NCBI RefSeq assembly: GCF_029784135.1
Contig: NC_073744.1
Span: 35,850,061 to 35,914,060 of the forward strand
DNA length: 64,000 nucleotides
Reading direction: 5' to 3'
Source of the DNA: Toxorhynchites rutilus septentrionalis
Taxonomy: Eukaryota; Arthropoda; Insecta; Diptera; Culicidae
In this document: one piece after another, positions 44,617 through 56,800 of the stretch
Numbering within the stretch: the stretch's first letter is position 1
Layout: the number at the start of each line of letters is the position of its first letter
Notes under the pieces: generated by a model
The model's input: the letters and a program-made list of their open reading frames with translations, nothing else
Told to the model about the DNA's origin: nothing
The model's database searches: none
Made by a program: the position numbers and the translations under genes

Positions 44617-46503
44617 CAGGTCTCGGCAAAATCACATTCAACTGAGGATAGTCAGGGGACCATGAAAAAATTCACCTTGGCATTCTGTTGGAAATGGGTT
44701 TTGGATTCTTCCAGCAGTTTCTCCGTCAACATGACTCAACAATCATTCGGACGTTTTGTTGCTATCTCACTCTACGACTCGACTTTATCATTTCATTCTT
44801 CCCCATCAAATGAATTCTCGACCTATCGAATGAAACGACCTATCTACATTGATCGATTCTCTTAATTGAAATTCTATTTCAAAAACGGCCTTGTAGACAG
44901 ATTTTGCGCCAGTTTTGCCACGTGGTTTGATAAACAAGGTTTTCTTTTACACTCCTGATCTTCAAACCCATCAAGAACACGAGAATTCGATTCTCTCACT
45001 CATGTATCACATACGATGTTTGAGTTCAACGTGGTTTGACATATACTACAGGTGAGCTAGATTATTTTTTGTATCGTACACGAAAATGACTCACATATAT
45101 AAAATAGCGAGAGTTTTGTGTTTAGAAACTCTGATAAAATTGTGAATTTTGTTGATATAAACCCGTTTTTCTGTATGTTTTATTCGCAAAATGGACCTCG
45201 AAGACAAAGTGAACTAAAATTTTGTTAAGAATTCCTCCCACACTGCACGCTATTTACTAATACTAACGCAAGGTTCGTTGGTATAAGTTTACGGTGGGTA
45301 AACAATGGAGCCGTCCATTAATTATGTAACTCCTTTTTTGCAGCAGAAATCAAGTTTTCGTTCCACTTTATATGGACGTTAAAATAAGATTATGTAGGCG
45401 GGTAGAGAGATTCGTGTCAGGGGGAGTAGAAGTGTGGATTGAAGTCAGGTTGAATGAAGAGGCAGAATTATATTCATTAGTCACGTCCAGGGCCCGAAAT
45501 CTTCGAAGGTGAAAAATGAAGACCGACTCTACTCTCAGCAGCTTCGCTTCGACTAGAATTGCTTCGGCAGTCGCCCACAACAAAAAGTGACTTGACTAGA
45601 AAATGAATTGACTAGTGTCGACTAGCGAGGATGACTAATGAACTAGTCCAGTCAGTGGTTATTTTAACTGACTCGACTAATGAATATAAATCTGCCTCTT
45701 CATTCAACTGACTTCAATCCACATTTCTACTCCCCTAGGAACGAAATGTATACCCGCGTACGCAATCTTATTTCAACGTCCATATAAAGAGGAACGAAAA
45801 CATGATTTCTGATACAAAAAATAAGTTACCTCATCAATGGACGGTTTGTTGTTTACCCATCGTGAACTCAAACCAACGAACTTAGACATTTATCAAGTAT
45901 AAAGGTCTTCGCGTTAGTATTAGTATTAGGCGTTGAAAATAGCGCGCACACACTGCACGTTATTTTATACGTGTAAGTAATTTTCGTGTACGATACAAAA
46001 GAATCTAGCACACCTGTAGCGTATGTCAAACCACGTTGAACTCAAACATCGATGCATGCATACGTACATGGGAGAGAGAAATAGAGGAGCGAATTTGTTT
46101 GGTGGGAAGTCATTTCATAATGCAATGAAGACAATTTGACCGGAAAGAATGAAATTATATAGTAGAGTCGGTAGAGGGAGATAGCGACTAAACGCTCGAC
46201 TGACTGTTTAGTCGTTTTGGCGGAGAAACTGCGTGAAGAAGCCAAAAGTCATTACTAACTGACTACGGATATAGTCAGTCAGATAGTCAGCTGACTATCC
46301 TCAATTGACTATGACTATGCAGAACCCTGGTCACGTCAATTAGAATAACCATTTGCTAGATAGTTCATCAGGCATCCTCGCTCACAACGCTCGTCAATTG
46401 ATTTTCTAGTCAATTCAAATCATGTTGACGATGAATGCCGAAGTCGAAGCTACAGAGAGGAACGTCGATTTTCATTTTTCATCTTCGAAGATTTCGGGCC
46501 CTG
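44617..46503 (-). mobile_element. hAT-type non-autonomous element E2, split by its own relative E1
   Basis: Outer element on the minus strand: its CAGGGCCCGAAATCTTCGAA end is at 46503, it runs to 46338, and it resumes at 45479 down to about 44617, where CAGGTCTCGGCAAAATCACA corresponds to E1's CAGGGTTCTGCATAGTCATA end. The insert (45488-46329) belongs to the same family in opposite orientation. There is no transposase frame. I could not find an 8-bp duplication for E2 itself (GTCGTTAC left, ATAACAGA right). Confidence 0.7.
45488..46329 (+). mobile_element. hAT-type non-autonomous element E1 (842 bp) with 8-bp target duplication
   Basis: Starts CAGGGCCCGAAATCTTCGAA and ends GACTATGCAGAACCCTG, so the terminal CAGGG...CCCTG repeats are very short, as in hAT elements. 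Flanked by identical GTCACGTC at 45480-45487 and 46330-46337, the 8-bp duplication typical of hAT. It lies inside E2, a reversed copy of the same element, so almost the whole region folds into a long hairpin. No coding frame; the interior is rich in GACTAGT/GTCAGT words. Confidence 0.85.
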
Positions 46504-46722
46504 ATAACAGAGCTTTTGAACTACTCCTGTTTAGGGCTCGGTTTACCCTTAACTGGCTTTAATGCAAAAAGTACTCTATTTAGACCGATTCTGTTGCTTT
46601 TCGTTTGAATGGTGTTAAAATTTGATATTGGATACCAAAAACATTAAAATTAATGGAATTAAGCAGAACTTTAGAAATAAAAATATATAGCGGGTTTAGT
46701 TCCAAGACACGATCGCATCATT

Positions 46723-46734
46723 GACGTAGACTAC
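46723..46734. repeat. GACGTAGACTAC motif
   Basis: A variant of the window-wide palindrome, in a ~110-bp context shared with 28990-29110. Confidence 0.5.
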
Positions 46735-46959
46735 ACAATTATTTTATTCAATTTGCTTGTTCATCACTTCGGATATTGTTTTAGATAGCAACAAAATTGC
46801 ATAAACACCTATTAGGGGAAAGTATTGGTGGCCCCGGAGAGAGCGGTTGAGCGGAGAAGAAGGCCATATGTTTCAATTGTGAATGTTATCGCGGCGATCT
46901 TTTTCACAGTTGACACAATCTCGTTCACACACGAAATCGTTTTTTTCACTTTTTCCCAG

Positions 46960-47720
46960 AAAAAGAATTTTTCAAAATTTTATAACTTTCGAACCACTGA
47001 ACCAATTTAGATGATAGACACATCAAACTGAAGCCAATGAGCTAGCCTAGAGCATATAAAAATATTGAACTTGCAATAAAATTGGATTTTATTTTCGTAA
47101 TTATTGATTGTATTCGTTTTTTATTGTTTTCATGGCTTTGGACTAGAGGGCCCCATATTTTTTTATATATTTTTTCTAAAGCTGAGATTTTTTTTACATA
47201 ACATATCTCGATATCAGAGATGCTTTTTCCATTTTTTATTTATGATTTTTCAAAATTAACCGGTGGTCAAAAAAATCATTTTTCCCCTTTTGTTTAAAAA
47301 TGACTTTTTGTAAAAATTCATAACATTTCTCAAAAACGGAAAAAAAGCATCTCTGATCCAAAGCCATGCCCTCTCTAGTCCAATGCCATGAAAACAATAA
47401 AAAAACGACAACAATCGATACTTACGAAAACAAAATATGTTTTTTCTGCTAGTTCAATATTTTTATATGAAAGGCTAGCTAATTGGTTTCAATTTGATAT
47501 ATCTAAATCGGTTCAGTGGTTGAAAAGTTATGATTTTTTTAATAAGTAATTTTTGGGGAAAAGTGGAAAAATAGATTTTTCGGACAACCCTAAAATTGAA
47601 ATGGGCACCCTCATAAAAAAATTAAAAAATACGGGAGTAATGTTTTGCGATAAAGAACAAAATTACCACTTTTGACGAAAATCTGAGAACCATTATATCG
47701 GTTTGGCATGGAATTACTGT
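46960..47720. repeat. AT-rich palindromic repeat family, copy 2
   Basis: Shares CATAACATATCTCGATATCA and its partly mirrored GCATCTCTGATC block, plus the GAGAACCATTATATCGGTTT ending, with 33060-33960. It is a non-coding foldback-type repeat. Confidence 0.65.
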
Positions 47721-48900
47721 ACTAAGCGCCTCCGTAGACTGCAGACTTTCCATAGGCCGAATAATTTGGACAGCTCGGGTTAGTGCAACACACGTAACTG
47801 ATTCGATGCATTTTGCGCGAATGTATTCCTCTCATGAGTCCGTTCATCATGTTTTGGACATGAAAAAAGTCACAACACTACTAGCTCGAGCTTGGGTAGA
47901 CTGTACATTTCGTAGTTGCTCTCCGTGATTGACCTGAACCAGCGAAATTGCACAAAGAACAAACCGAATGACGCTTGAGGGATGCAAATTATTCTCGTTG
48001 TGCAAGTTTCGGTGATTCGAGCTTTAAATAGTCAATAACGACGTCGGTCACGTCCTTACAGTCACCAGGGGAAGGGTAGGGATGTTAGTATGATATTCGC
48101 CGCATGAAGGCCAGAAGGGTCGCCTCTATAGCGTGGTTTCCTAACGATTATCAAGGAGGAATAGTTGTTAGTGGGGGAGGAAAGAATCAGGATTCATTGA
48201 GTTAAGTCATGTGATTATGTATAAGCGAACTATTGACCACTCGAGTAAACGAAATTTCGAAAATCCTATATGTCTCAACACGTGGCAGAAATTATCTCTA
48301 AGTATCCTGAGAAGGAAAACCCGCAAAATTGATATGAACGACTATACATTACTATACACTCTCCGCCGTCACGATCGGATTTTAATTAAAAGTACGTGTC
48401 GCACGTACTTTTTGTTCAAATTTCTAATCCGAATCCCAATTCCAAAATTCCCAATTTCGAATTTTCAATTTAAAACCTTAAATTTTATATTTCAAATCTA
48501 AGTTTTAATCATAAATTTCAATTTCTGAATTTCGAATTTCGAAATTTCATTATCTTACATTCTATTCTTGCCCATCTTGCTTTGTATTCCCCAAGGGGTC
48601 CGGCAAGTCAGCAGCTATCACATTTAGGCTCGTTTTCTATCTTAGTCTCGTTCTCAAATACTTTCCCCAAGCCGAAAAAGCTACCAGTCCTCCCTTTAGA
48701 GAATCACAATCTTCGATTCTAATTGGATTCCTAATGTAGCTGAAGGAAAGATGAAACCAGAGACCAGTGTTTCTCGCACTGGTGCTATTCGATCATGAGG
48801 AATTATTCAGGATTGTTTTGTCAGGAAGTCAGGAATGTTTTGAAAAGTTCTTTATCTTAGTTAGGAGTGTTGTCAACTTATCTTTCCTGCAATCCAACCT
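47721..48900. other. no gene; AT-rich low-complexity stretch
   Basis: 48415-48560 is a run of diverged (A)AATTTC-type words. Otherwise no supported feature. Confidence 0.4.
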
Positions 48901-48904
48901 ATAG

Positions 48905-49165
48905 TCGAGAAAAGTCACAGCACGACTAGTGCCAAAAGAGCTAAATTTTCTTCAAAAATGTCATCGCATGCTTCAACGATCAAATTCTGATCTCACGTTC
49001 ATCGAACGCATAATTACTGGCGACGAAACATGGGTGTAACTTTATTCGATTTCCGTTTCGTGGGTTCTTCGTGGTCAGCTATAAGAAGAGTGTTTGATTA
49101 CTGGATTGTTCGTTGGAAAAAGTGTATTGCTCCAAGAGGGGCCTATTTTTATTAATTTGTGAGAT
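48905..49165 (+). pseudogene. mariner-like transposase relic, short
   Basis: VPKELNFLQKCHRMLQRSNS, then FIERIITGDETWV with a stop just after it (first catalytic-Asp block), then a jump to a C-terminal tail (FDYWIVRWKKCIAPRGAYFY). It has an internal deletion and a stop. Closely parallels the relic at 60978-61400. Confidence 0.75.
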
Positions 49166-50985
49166 TTATATGTGCAAAATTATTACGTTACGAGCGAAAA
49201 AAATATAACCAATCATAAATGAAGGTACCTGTACTTACTATGTTATAGTCAAAATATGTACAATTGCTTCCAACGCATTTGCATACCTGAAACAAAAAAA
49301 AACAAATAATTACGTTTTGAAACCACCAAAATTCAGCAGAAACACATTTAGCGACATGAAGAGGAATGTAAAACAACTTTATCATCAACTGCTTCCCGGC
49401 GATAATTAATGGAGGGACCGTCATGCTCCTTGTGGCGAACGTGTAGGTTAGTGACGCCTCCGCGGATTCCTTGAATTTTGCATTCTTCCTATACCCCCGC
49501 TCACACAGCAAAAATGTACCCTTTAGTGGCTCTCATTTGTACACTGTCAGCACGTTTGGCGCAAGCACGGAGAAAAAAAGGAGTCGCGTGCAATAGGTAC
49601 TTCAAAAATGGGGACGCCGCCCCATGCTTTACCCTCCCACATGCTGCACGTTAATCCATATAACATGCCAGAACTCGGGGTGTAAACGGTTTTCATGAAT
49701 GAATTGCCATTCTTCGTGATGATGGATGCCCCGTGCGCCCAATGCTTCTGAGAAGAGCCTACGCCTGCTGACATACTTGTTAAGTTGTTGCACCTGCACG
49801 CGGCTTAAGCCGTAGTGCTACAAAACAACGTTCAATGCAAATATCGTGAAATGCAAGATAAACATTATCATCTAAATATTAGTGAACGATTGTCACAAAC
49901 AGTGCGCTAAACATCCCGTAATTAGTCGAGAGAATCCCAGACGAAATCAATCATCGCGCGGTAAATTATGATTATTAGCAGGATGTGGAGAGACTGAGAG
50001 AGGTGGGTGGAGGACATTGGGTGCACGCTATTCGTGGCATCAATCGCAATGGTCGGCTCGTGTGTTCTAAACGATTCAATTAGTCATTTGGATGCGCTTT
50101 GTTGAGAATGTGGTTGACAATTGTTCAAACAGACCGTTATTTGCAATGAGATGTAACCGTCTCGATGAATATTGATTTTATTACCATGAATGCGGTAAGC
50201 GAAACAATGTGTCGCACAGCTGCGACTACGCTTCCGAGTGTTTTCCAGCTATTCAATTGTTTGTTTTGAACACAGTCCTTCCCCTCCCCCAAAGGTGCTG
50301 AATTCGCTACGAAACCATTCCAAACATACCTGAGCCGCGCATATCTTCTCCAGTAGGGCCGTGCCAACCCTCAGAACGATATCCATTTAATACCAAATCA
50401 CACCGATCATATACGTACTACTAAGAAGAATTTTTCAACATTTGAACATAATCACATTGACGAGCTGTGTATGAGTGCAGCTAAAAACCTGTGCCACTAA
50501 ATCGTTGTTACCACAACATAGCTGCAGCTGACATTCTCGGTCACCTGTGAAACAACACTGAAAGGACGCGAGCGAACCGAAGAGCGACAGGTTTTCTGAG
50601 ATGTTCGCGCACCCCTGAGATGTGACGATGGCGGTGGTGGTCAATTCCGTTGCTTCGCCAATTTGTTTCAAGCATCGCTGTGACGACAGCTGCCCCAGGG
50701 GTGATACCTGCTAAGGTGGTTTTGGGCTAAGACGCGAAGAGACAGAAATTTGGGCTCGTACACTCTCCGCGTTTTCCAGCAAGTCCGCCCTCCCGGAGTT
50801 CACATCAGTCTTACCCATTATGGTGGTACTGGGTGACTGGTGTGGAGCGGGGAGTTGAAAAACAAAAACCCGATTCCACGAAGCTGCGGCTCTGTAAGAC
50901 GGTATGACGGCGAACGAACATGGACGACGAATGGGTAAAGTGACGAGCGAAAGTATTGAGATGCCATTATGTCACGTTTCACAAT
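49166..50985. other. no gene recognised
   Basis: Several reverse-strand open frames (49188-49511, 49547-49774, 50137-50367) have no recognisable domain; some sit next to AG/GT signals but no consistent gene model results. Regulatory or non-coding exon content cannot be judged. Confidence 0.3.
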
Positions 50986-50989
50986 TTTT

Positions 50990-51345
50990 CAGTTCAGTTT
51001 TCAGTCTCAATCGAGAGTTGCCACACGCAATGTAGTGTTGTGCATTAGGACCAGGGAAGTGTGCGCCTTCTCATTGCCAGGAATTGAGCAATGAGATGGA
51101 ACCCATACAAAAGTTATCTTATAAGATCTTTCGATCAATGCACATATCTGCTGGATGCCTACTAATTTTCATCGACTGGAGAGCCTCAAGCGAACTGAGA
51201 CTATCCGAGAAAATAAAGAAATGGTCTGCAGGATTGTTTGAGATCGTACCCAATGCGAAGTCGATTGTTGCCAGCTCAGCAACATAAACGGAACAAGATT
51301 CCTGCAGTTTACGGAAGGCGCAAGAATTATTTATGAGTTGTTAAA
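50990..51345 (-). pseudogene. RNase H fragment of an I-clade non-LTR retrotransposon
   Basis: The minus strand reads SVYVAELATIDFALGTISNN, HFFIFSDSLSSLEALQSMKI and SISLLNSW (for the PSH region), matching the RNase H of I-group elements: the E in VAEL and D in SDSLSS are catalytic positions. One stop and frame losses follow. The RT part is absent. It is a different copy from that at 27180. Confidence 0.75.
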
Positions 51346-51411
51346 GTTGTACCAATACAACAAAATAGATCATAAAAAGGATTTCTCATAATCCTCTGCA
51401 TTGTATGATGC

Positions 51412-52050
51412 TTATGCACGGTTTTGTTGAACTTTGTCTTTGTCAAATTTTTCAGCAATTCCATCCTTGGAGCTCCTTCTTGAACTGATACATAGTTCTT
51501 CGCTCTCAAAAAAGAGTCTATAATTGAGGATCCTAACCGATTTACGGACTTTTGATGGCATTGCGAAGCGAAGATATTCGCTCAACACATGCTGATGAAT
51601 GTTATTAAAAAGTGTCGACCTCAGCAATGAATACAAAAATTTCTCATCACGCCTTTTGTCATCCAAAACGTGGGGCCAGGTTATATCTGAGTCACTCAAT
51701 TTTTGCCCCATAAGATTCGTCTTGAGTAGCCTGAATTTGTTATCCAAGCCTTGACTATTACCTGATTAAATGAATTGAGGAAATTGGCGCATCAAATCAT
51801 TGAGATTTGGTAACTTAACAAAACTTTGAGGGTTTATCAAGGCCGCAGTTTCGATAACTGAAATCAAATCGTTTTGAAATTTGTTGCAAATCAATTTGAA
51901 GGCCAGCTTCCTTGCTGTATCCAATCCTTTATTTCAGATTCTTCTACATCGATACCAACGTAAACATCCTCAAGCTTCTTCAGAAAGTCTTCAAAATCTT
52001 TCACGTCAAGATCAGCATCACGAATTGTTGCGCGTAGCTCTCCAAACATA
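51412..52050 (-). pseudogene. decayed protein-coding relic, family not recognised
   Basis: Minus-strand blocks read MFGELRATIRDADLDVKDFE, FLKKLEDVYVGIDVEESEIK, then after a stop/frameshift FKLICNKFQNDLISVIETAA, then a second frame (51747-51412) with SDSDITWPHVLDDKRRDEKF and SKVRKSVRILNYRLFFESEE. It lies just inside a hAT-like terminus ending at 52361, so it may be that element's internal gene, but the sequence does not show a known hAT motif. Confidence 0.45.
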
Positions 52051-52229
52051 AGTTACCCAACATGATCAACAATAACATTCATGTCTCATTATAAAGTTCG
52101 CAAATTGAGAGCTTTCGGATTGAAAAGTGTAATAGACTTTATTGATGAGGGGTTGCGTCGCGTTAAACATTTTCACAAACATCAAAAATCAAATCCATGT
52201 ATGCACTGTAATAAAATTAATATTAAAAA

Positions 52230-52527
52230 TGGAATTTTAAAAAAATCTGTAAATTCTGTATCTTTGCTGAAAATCTGTAATTCTATGTATACATATTCTG
52301 TAACTGAAATTTGGTGAAAAATCTGTAAAATATAGAATATTCTGTATATGTGGCAACCCTGTTCTCATTGGCCAAGCAAAGACGGTGCTCATATTTTTCC
52401 GCCAAATATTGATGACCGTTGCTATTGAATTTGAAGCTGGTAAGGCTTAGTCTCTTGTTCTGTTATCTTATGTTATTGTGATATTATTACAATTAACCCA
52501 TCGCATTTTAGTTCCAATTTACTAAAA
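52230..52527. repeat. left arm of a ~2-kb-spaced inverted repeat, including a hAT-like end
   Basis: Its inverse lies at about 54305-54640. The arms share the hAT-type terminus (CAGGGTTGCCACATATACAG when read inward; the end lies at 52361 here) and also the flanking sequence beyond it (CTCATTGGCCAAGCAAAGAC, GCTCATATTTTTCCG, TTATCTTATGTTATT). The right arm has ~100 bp extra. Confidence 0.7.
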
Positions 52528-52540
52528 AATACCCAAGATT

Positions 52541-52745
52541 GACGTAGGACTACCGTTGGCTAAGTAATCATTTGTTTGTACCGTTATTACTGATTGAACG
52601 AGCATTTTGTTCGTATCCGCTTTTATAGACCGTGTTGGGAAAACACAATCCGGAGTGTAAAAATGCTTACGGGTACAAAAGTACCCATGTTTACATGAAT
52701 CAATAACTTTAACTTCAACTTTTAGTACAATAGAGCAGTGGTACT
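52541..52745 (-). repeat. GACGTAGGACTAC element fragment, inverted relative to 4840-5050
   Basis: Starts GACGTAGGACTACCGTTGGC and runs through a GGGTACAAAAGTACCC hairpin and GATTCATG to ACTTCAACTTTTAGTACAAT. Read on the minus strand it aligns over ~200 bp with the end of the element at 4166-5050. A further motif copy lies close by at 52855-52866. Confidence 0.65.
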
Positions 52746-53690
52746 CAACCATTTTGTCAGAGTGGCCACGAACACGTATTAGCCATGTCGTATCACGAGC
52801 ACAAAAAATAAATAAATAAAAAATGATGGTGTCCCAAACCAGACCGCATTTTCAACGTAGGACTACGAAATTATAACCACCGAGAAGCGAACAGTATGGC
52901 AATTAAACAACGAAACTGTTTAGCACAGACATTTGGGAACGCCAAACAGAGACAATGAATGAATTAAGGGACGCGAACATTTTGTGAAGCAATAAAACCC
53001 CAATTTGAGCAGATTTTCAAATTAGTGCTCAGAATTAACATGTACTGTTGACAGCAACTGCTGCGGTACATATTTTCACCTACAGTTTCCCACCGAGGAA
53101 CGCAGTTCTGACTGCTAAAAAATACCTTCTTCACATTCGGATTGGAATACGCTGCACTTTGGCGTCGCTTTTAACCCGGAAATAATGTTCGACTTCATGA
53201 AAATTAATTGATTGATCGGAAGAAAATCGCCAATAAGTCATTAGTGATTCATCAGTCATCTCCTGCTAGCGACAATTCGTACATGTGTTTCAATCACACA
53301 CAATTAATCCCCACATAATGGTTTGATAACCGAGGCGGTACGTTTTAGTTAATATTTATCTTCTGCTTTGTTTCTGCCCGTCAGTGCAAGCTCTACACAT
53401 TGTTTGCTTCGCGCTTATTCTGGAAATGCGATCCGAGGGGAATATTTTAGCATGCCCGTGCAACACGGTAGACAATGGTGTTGGCCAAGGCGAGCACAAT
53501 ATTACACCTACCGCTGACTTTCGAAATTCTTTTTTTTACGCGACTGATGCGTGCGTGCAAAAAAAATCGCGTTATTTCGAGCATATCGCGTACTTTCGAG
53601 AGAATCGCGTTAAAAACAGAAGGCAACCGAGAGTCCTTCTCTAGAGAAGCAATCGGACGCTGACATTTTCCGTTATTCAACGCGCATGCT
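52746..53690. other. no gene recognised
   Basis: Intergenic with one ACGTAGGACTAC motif (52855-52866). No supported coding feature. Confidence 0.35.
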
Positions 53691-53694
53691 CTTT

Positions 53695-53935
53695 ATTCAG
53701 CTCCAATTGTGGCTATCATGAGCTACCTTTAGGAAATCTGACAAAGCAACCGTGAGAGCTCTTCAAATAGCAAACGTACCGACAATATATTCTATTATTA
53801 ATCGTGTGAACCTTTTATCGAACTCCAATTGCGGTGGCGGGAGTTTCACTTTCGGAAACCTGAGAAGGCAGCCGAAATAACTCCTCAAAAAGCATTCAGA
53901 CCGGTGGTATCGTTCTTTTATTCTTTGCAAAGTCT
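53695..53935 (+). repeat. two diverged tandem units (~120 bp)
   Basis: TTTATTCAGCTCCAATTGTG...GAAATCTGACAAAGCAACCG is followed ~125 bp later by TTTTATCGAACTCCAATTGC...GAAACCTGAGAAGGCAGCCG. Non-coding. Confidence 0.5.
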
Positions 53936-54304
53936 GAAAAAACACCCGATATTTTCCGTTATGAATCACGCGTACTCAAGCACAGAAGCACAGAAATTAA
54001 CTAGTATATATTCATATATAAAACGGTAAAATATTATATTTTTACTGTAAAAAACACATCAAAACAAACTATATTCACATGAAAAATAACATACATGGAC
54101 GCATGAAAAAACCATAGAACACTATCTCAACAAACATGTTAGGAGTGATCACATACCCAAGAAATTCAATCCGAATGAAAAATAAATCTCAAAATCTCAA
54201 ATCTGAAATCTGAAATCTGAAATGAGATTAAAATCCATCTGAGCTGCAAGGGTTCTCTAGAGAATATTGGAGTACAGCTCGGATTTTGAGAGAACCACAA
54301 AATT

Positions 54305-54640
54305 CGAACTAAAATGATAATGGTTGATGGTAGTAATATTATAATAACATAAGATAACAAATCAAGAGCTCAAACCTTACAAACTCCAAACATAAATCAA
54401 AGTCCAATGTAATATTACAGAGGCTTGTAGGATACTGCCACATCCAATATTTTATCGTAATGAGAAAACAAATTTAAATTCAAATTCGATAGCAACGGAA
54501 AAATATGAGCACCTCTAGACGTCTTTGCTTGGCCAATGAGACCAGGGTTGCCACATATACAGAATATTCTGTATTTTACAGATTTTTCGCCAAATTTACA
54601 AAAATAACAGAAAAATAACAAAAATAAAGAATCTGTATAT
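54305..54640. repeat. right arm of the inverted repeat, with a hAT-like end at 54543
   Basis: Mirror of 52230-52527. CAGGGTTGCCACATATACAG starts at 54543 and runs rightward; the matching far end of that hAT-like element is not found to the right. Confidence 0.7.
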
Positions 54641-54894
54641 CCAGAATTAAAGATCATAGATATAATCCTCCATTTTTTTTTCTTAAGAAAAGTGCAGCTG
54701 ATAGCCATCGTTTGATGTCGTTACTTAGGAAAATTAATCGGTAGGCATTTGCAAAAAGTGGTTTGAACCATTCAGAGGCAATGATTTCAATTTGGATGAT
54801 AAAGAACATGGAAAGACACCGCCAAAAATCTAAGACACAACATTAAAAGCACTTACTGTCGGAAACTATCCCTAGTGAACGGTACCGACTACAA

Positions 54895-55280
54895 TCAATA
54901 TGTTTGAACAGAGCTCTGAAGGAAAAACGTCTGGAGTGAAAGAAGAGACATGACAACATAATATTACAACATGACAACGCCAAACTACATGTTCATGGAT
55001 CTGTAAAAATGTCTAGAAAGCGTGAACTGGGAGGTTCTCCCTCACCCGCCATATTCTCCAAACACTGCTCCCTCAGATTACTATTCGTACCGGTCCATGA
55101 CGTCGGCCTTTTTTGGAGATCTGTTTCTAATCTTATGAAGAAATGAAAAATTCGAGTGTTAACGGGATCGGTTCAAAACAACCTGGCATCATCCACATGG
55201 AATACGTGTAGTGCATGAGAGATGGGTCACGCTTGTAGCTTCCGATGGAGCATACATTAAATAAAGCAACAGCATGTATG
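54895..55280 (+). pseudogene. mariner-like transposase relic (C-terminal)
   Basis: LNRALKEKRLE, then ILQHDNAKLHVHGSVK (catalytic HDNAxxH block), then a decayed SPSPAIFSKHCSL in place of HPPYSPDLAPSD, then a frame reading FLLMKK-like and a tail (GHACSFRWSIH). Numerous stops and frameshifts make it old and dead. Confidence 0.7.
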
Positions 55281-56800
55281 ATCCAAATTATTGTTTTTTT
55301 CTCAAAAAAATCGTGGAACCTTACTTGTATGCCTAATAAATTTGGCTGCTTCAGTTTGGTACGCTTAATTCAATTTCGTTGTAGTATTGGTACAGAAACA
55401 TAATTTAGTTTTATTTGTTTTTTTGCCGAGGGACAACCCAAGTTACAGTGTTCATAGTGTAATCAATTCATTTGACCTTAACCCAATACAGCCATGGTTT
55501 CCACTTCCCCCCAAAAACATTCACAAAATGGTATCAACGCAAATGGGCAACTGCAAGCGACCTTAAAGCGAATTGCTTCCAGCATAACTGAAGGGTTCTC
55601 CCGCAAACTTCCGCATAAGTAAATTGTGTGAGTACCGTAGTAATCAATATGCATCGCCTGTCCGATTCCTTGGCCAGTCAACGTCCGAAAACTTTCGGCA
55701 CGCACGGCCGCGGCCACAGATTCGCAGCGCGCGGTTACGGCCAGGTAGAACGCGCACCAGGTGCCAACCAAACCGGCGAGGCCGCAGTCGGAGCCCACAA
55801 CAACTCAGGTGAACTGCGCGCGCAGCAGAGAGCGAACAGCCTCACAAGGAGTAGCAAAGGAGACAGCAAGCAAAAAAAATAGTGCCGCGTTAAAATACTT
55901 GCTAATAACATTCGCTTTCAGTTTCGTTCGAGCCACGGTACGGTTGAGAAGCATTCTTCGACAAGTTAACTGTGACGTCTGGGGGTTTAGAACATAGGTC
56001 GTTGGGTCTATCCCCCGAATCGAGTGTCTAGAGAAGCGCGCGCGCCAAGCATAAATCTATTTGTTGGATTGCAAATGACGACGTGTGGAAAAAAGGTCAG
56101 AGCCATTGTATTTTCCAAATAGGTAATACACTCTGTTGTGTTGTGTTGAAGTCGGGTTTTCTGAAGTGTTGTTGCCGTTAATGAGCATATCTCGGCATCT
56201 GCCCCGCAGGCCCTCGTTTGAAGTCTTGAGCACATCATCATCGGGTAGGGTTCAGTGGGCTATGTTACGACCGCCACCGGCGACCCAATACCACGTGTAA
56301 CCTAGCATCTCGTTTGACGTGTGTTGTATGATGTGAGAATTTCGCAAGGTGCTATGCTATAATAATGCTGGTTCGGGTGTGTGTGTTTTTTGTGGTTGCA
56401 ACGAAGCCGTGAATTGCGGGGCGTGAGAACCTGAAGTGCGACAGGCGCAAAACAAAAGTCAGGCTTTATTTTTGGAAGGCTTTCCACCGACACCGCTAGA
56501 AATAGCCTCCACGCAACGGTCGACCGACCGATCTTGATTGGGAACGGAATCGCCGAGAGTTGAGCAATTGATTATAATAATAGTTTTCCAAAAGGTTGTT
56601 GGATTCGCGAAACGGTGCTGCAACAGCTGCTGTCTATGGTCCGAAATGCGATGGCACCATGATATCGCGTGCAGTTTAAGGCGACCAATCGCGTTTTGAA
56701 GGAAAAACATTAATAATCGCATCTCGCGAGCGTGTGTGTGTGTGTGTGTGTTGTTTTATTTTATTGTTTTTTTTCTTCTCTCCTGAGTGTGGCGAATAGT
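55281..56800. promoter_or_regulatory. CpG-rich unique region, candidate promoter/5' exon
   Basis: 55600-55880 is GC-rich with CGCGCG/GGCCGCGGCC clusters on an AT-rich background. At about 55919 TTTCAGTTTCGTTCGAGCCACGG resembles an insect initiator with downstream elements. A (GT)n run is at 56732-56752. The opposing open frames across 55478-55882 are probably composition artefacts. No coding exon follows, so this is only a suggestion. Confidence 0.25.

Noticed and set aside
48415..48560. Regularly spaced AATTTC words as a CRISPR-like or satellite array
   Set aside because: Spacing is irregular, there are no constant repeats, and the context is eukaryotic; low-complexity AT-rich DNA.
49547..49774. 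Reverse-strand 75-codon frame as an exon
   Set aside because: No known domain, and no neighbouring exon in a compatible phase.
55478..55882. Opposing 84- and 106-codon frames in a CpG-rich patch
   Set aside because: Long frames on both strands are expected in GC-rich DNA; neither shows a domain.
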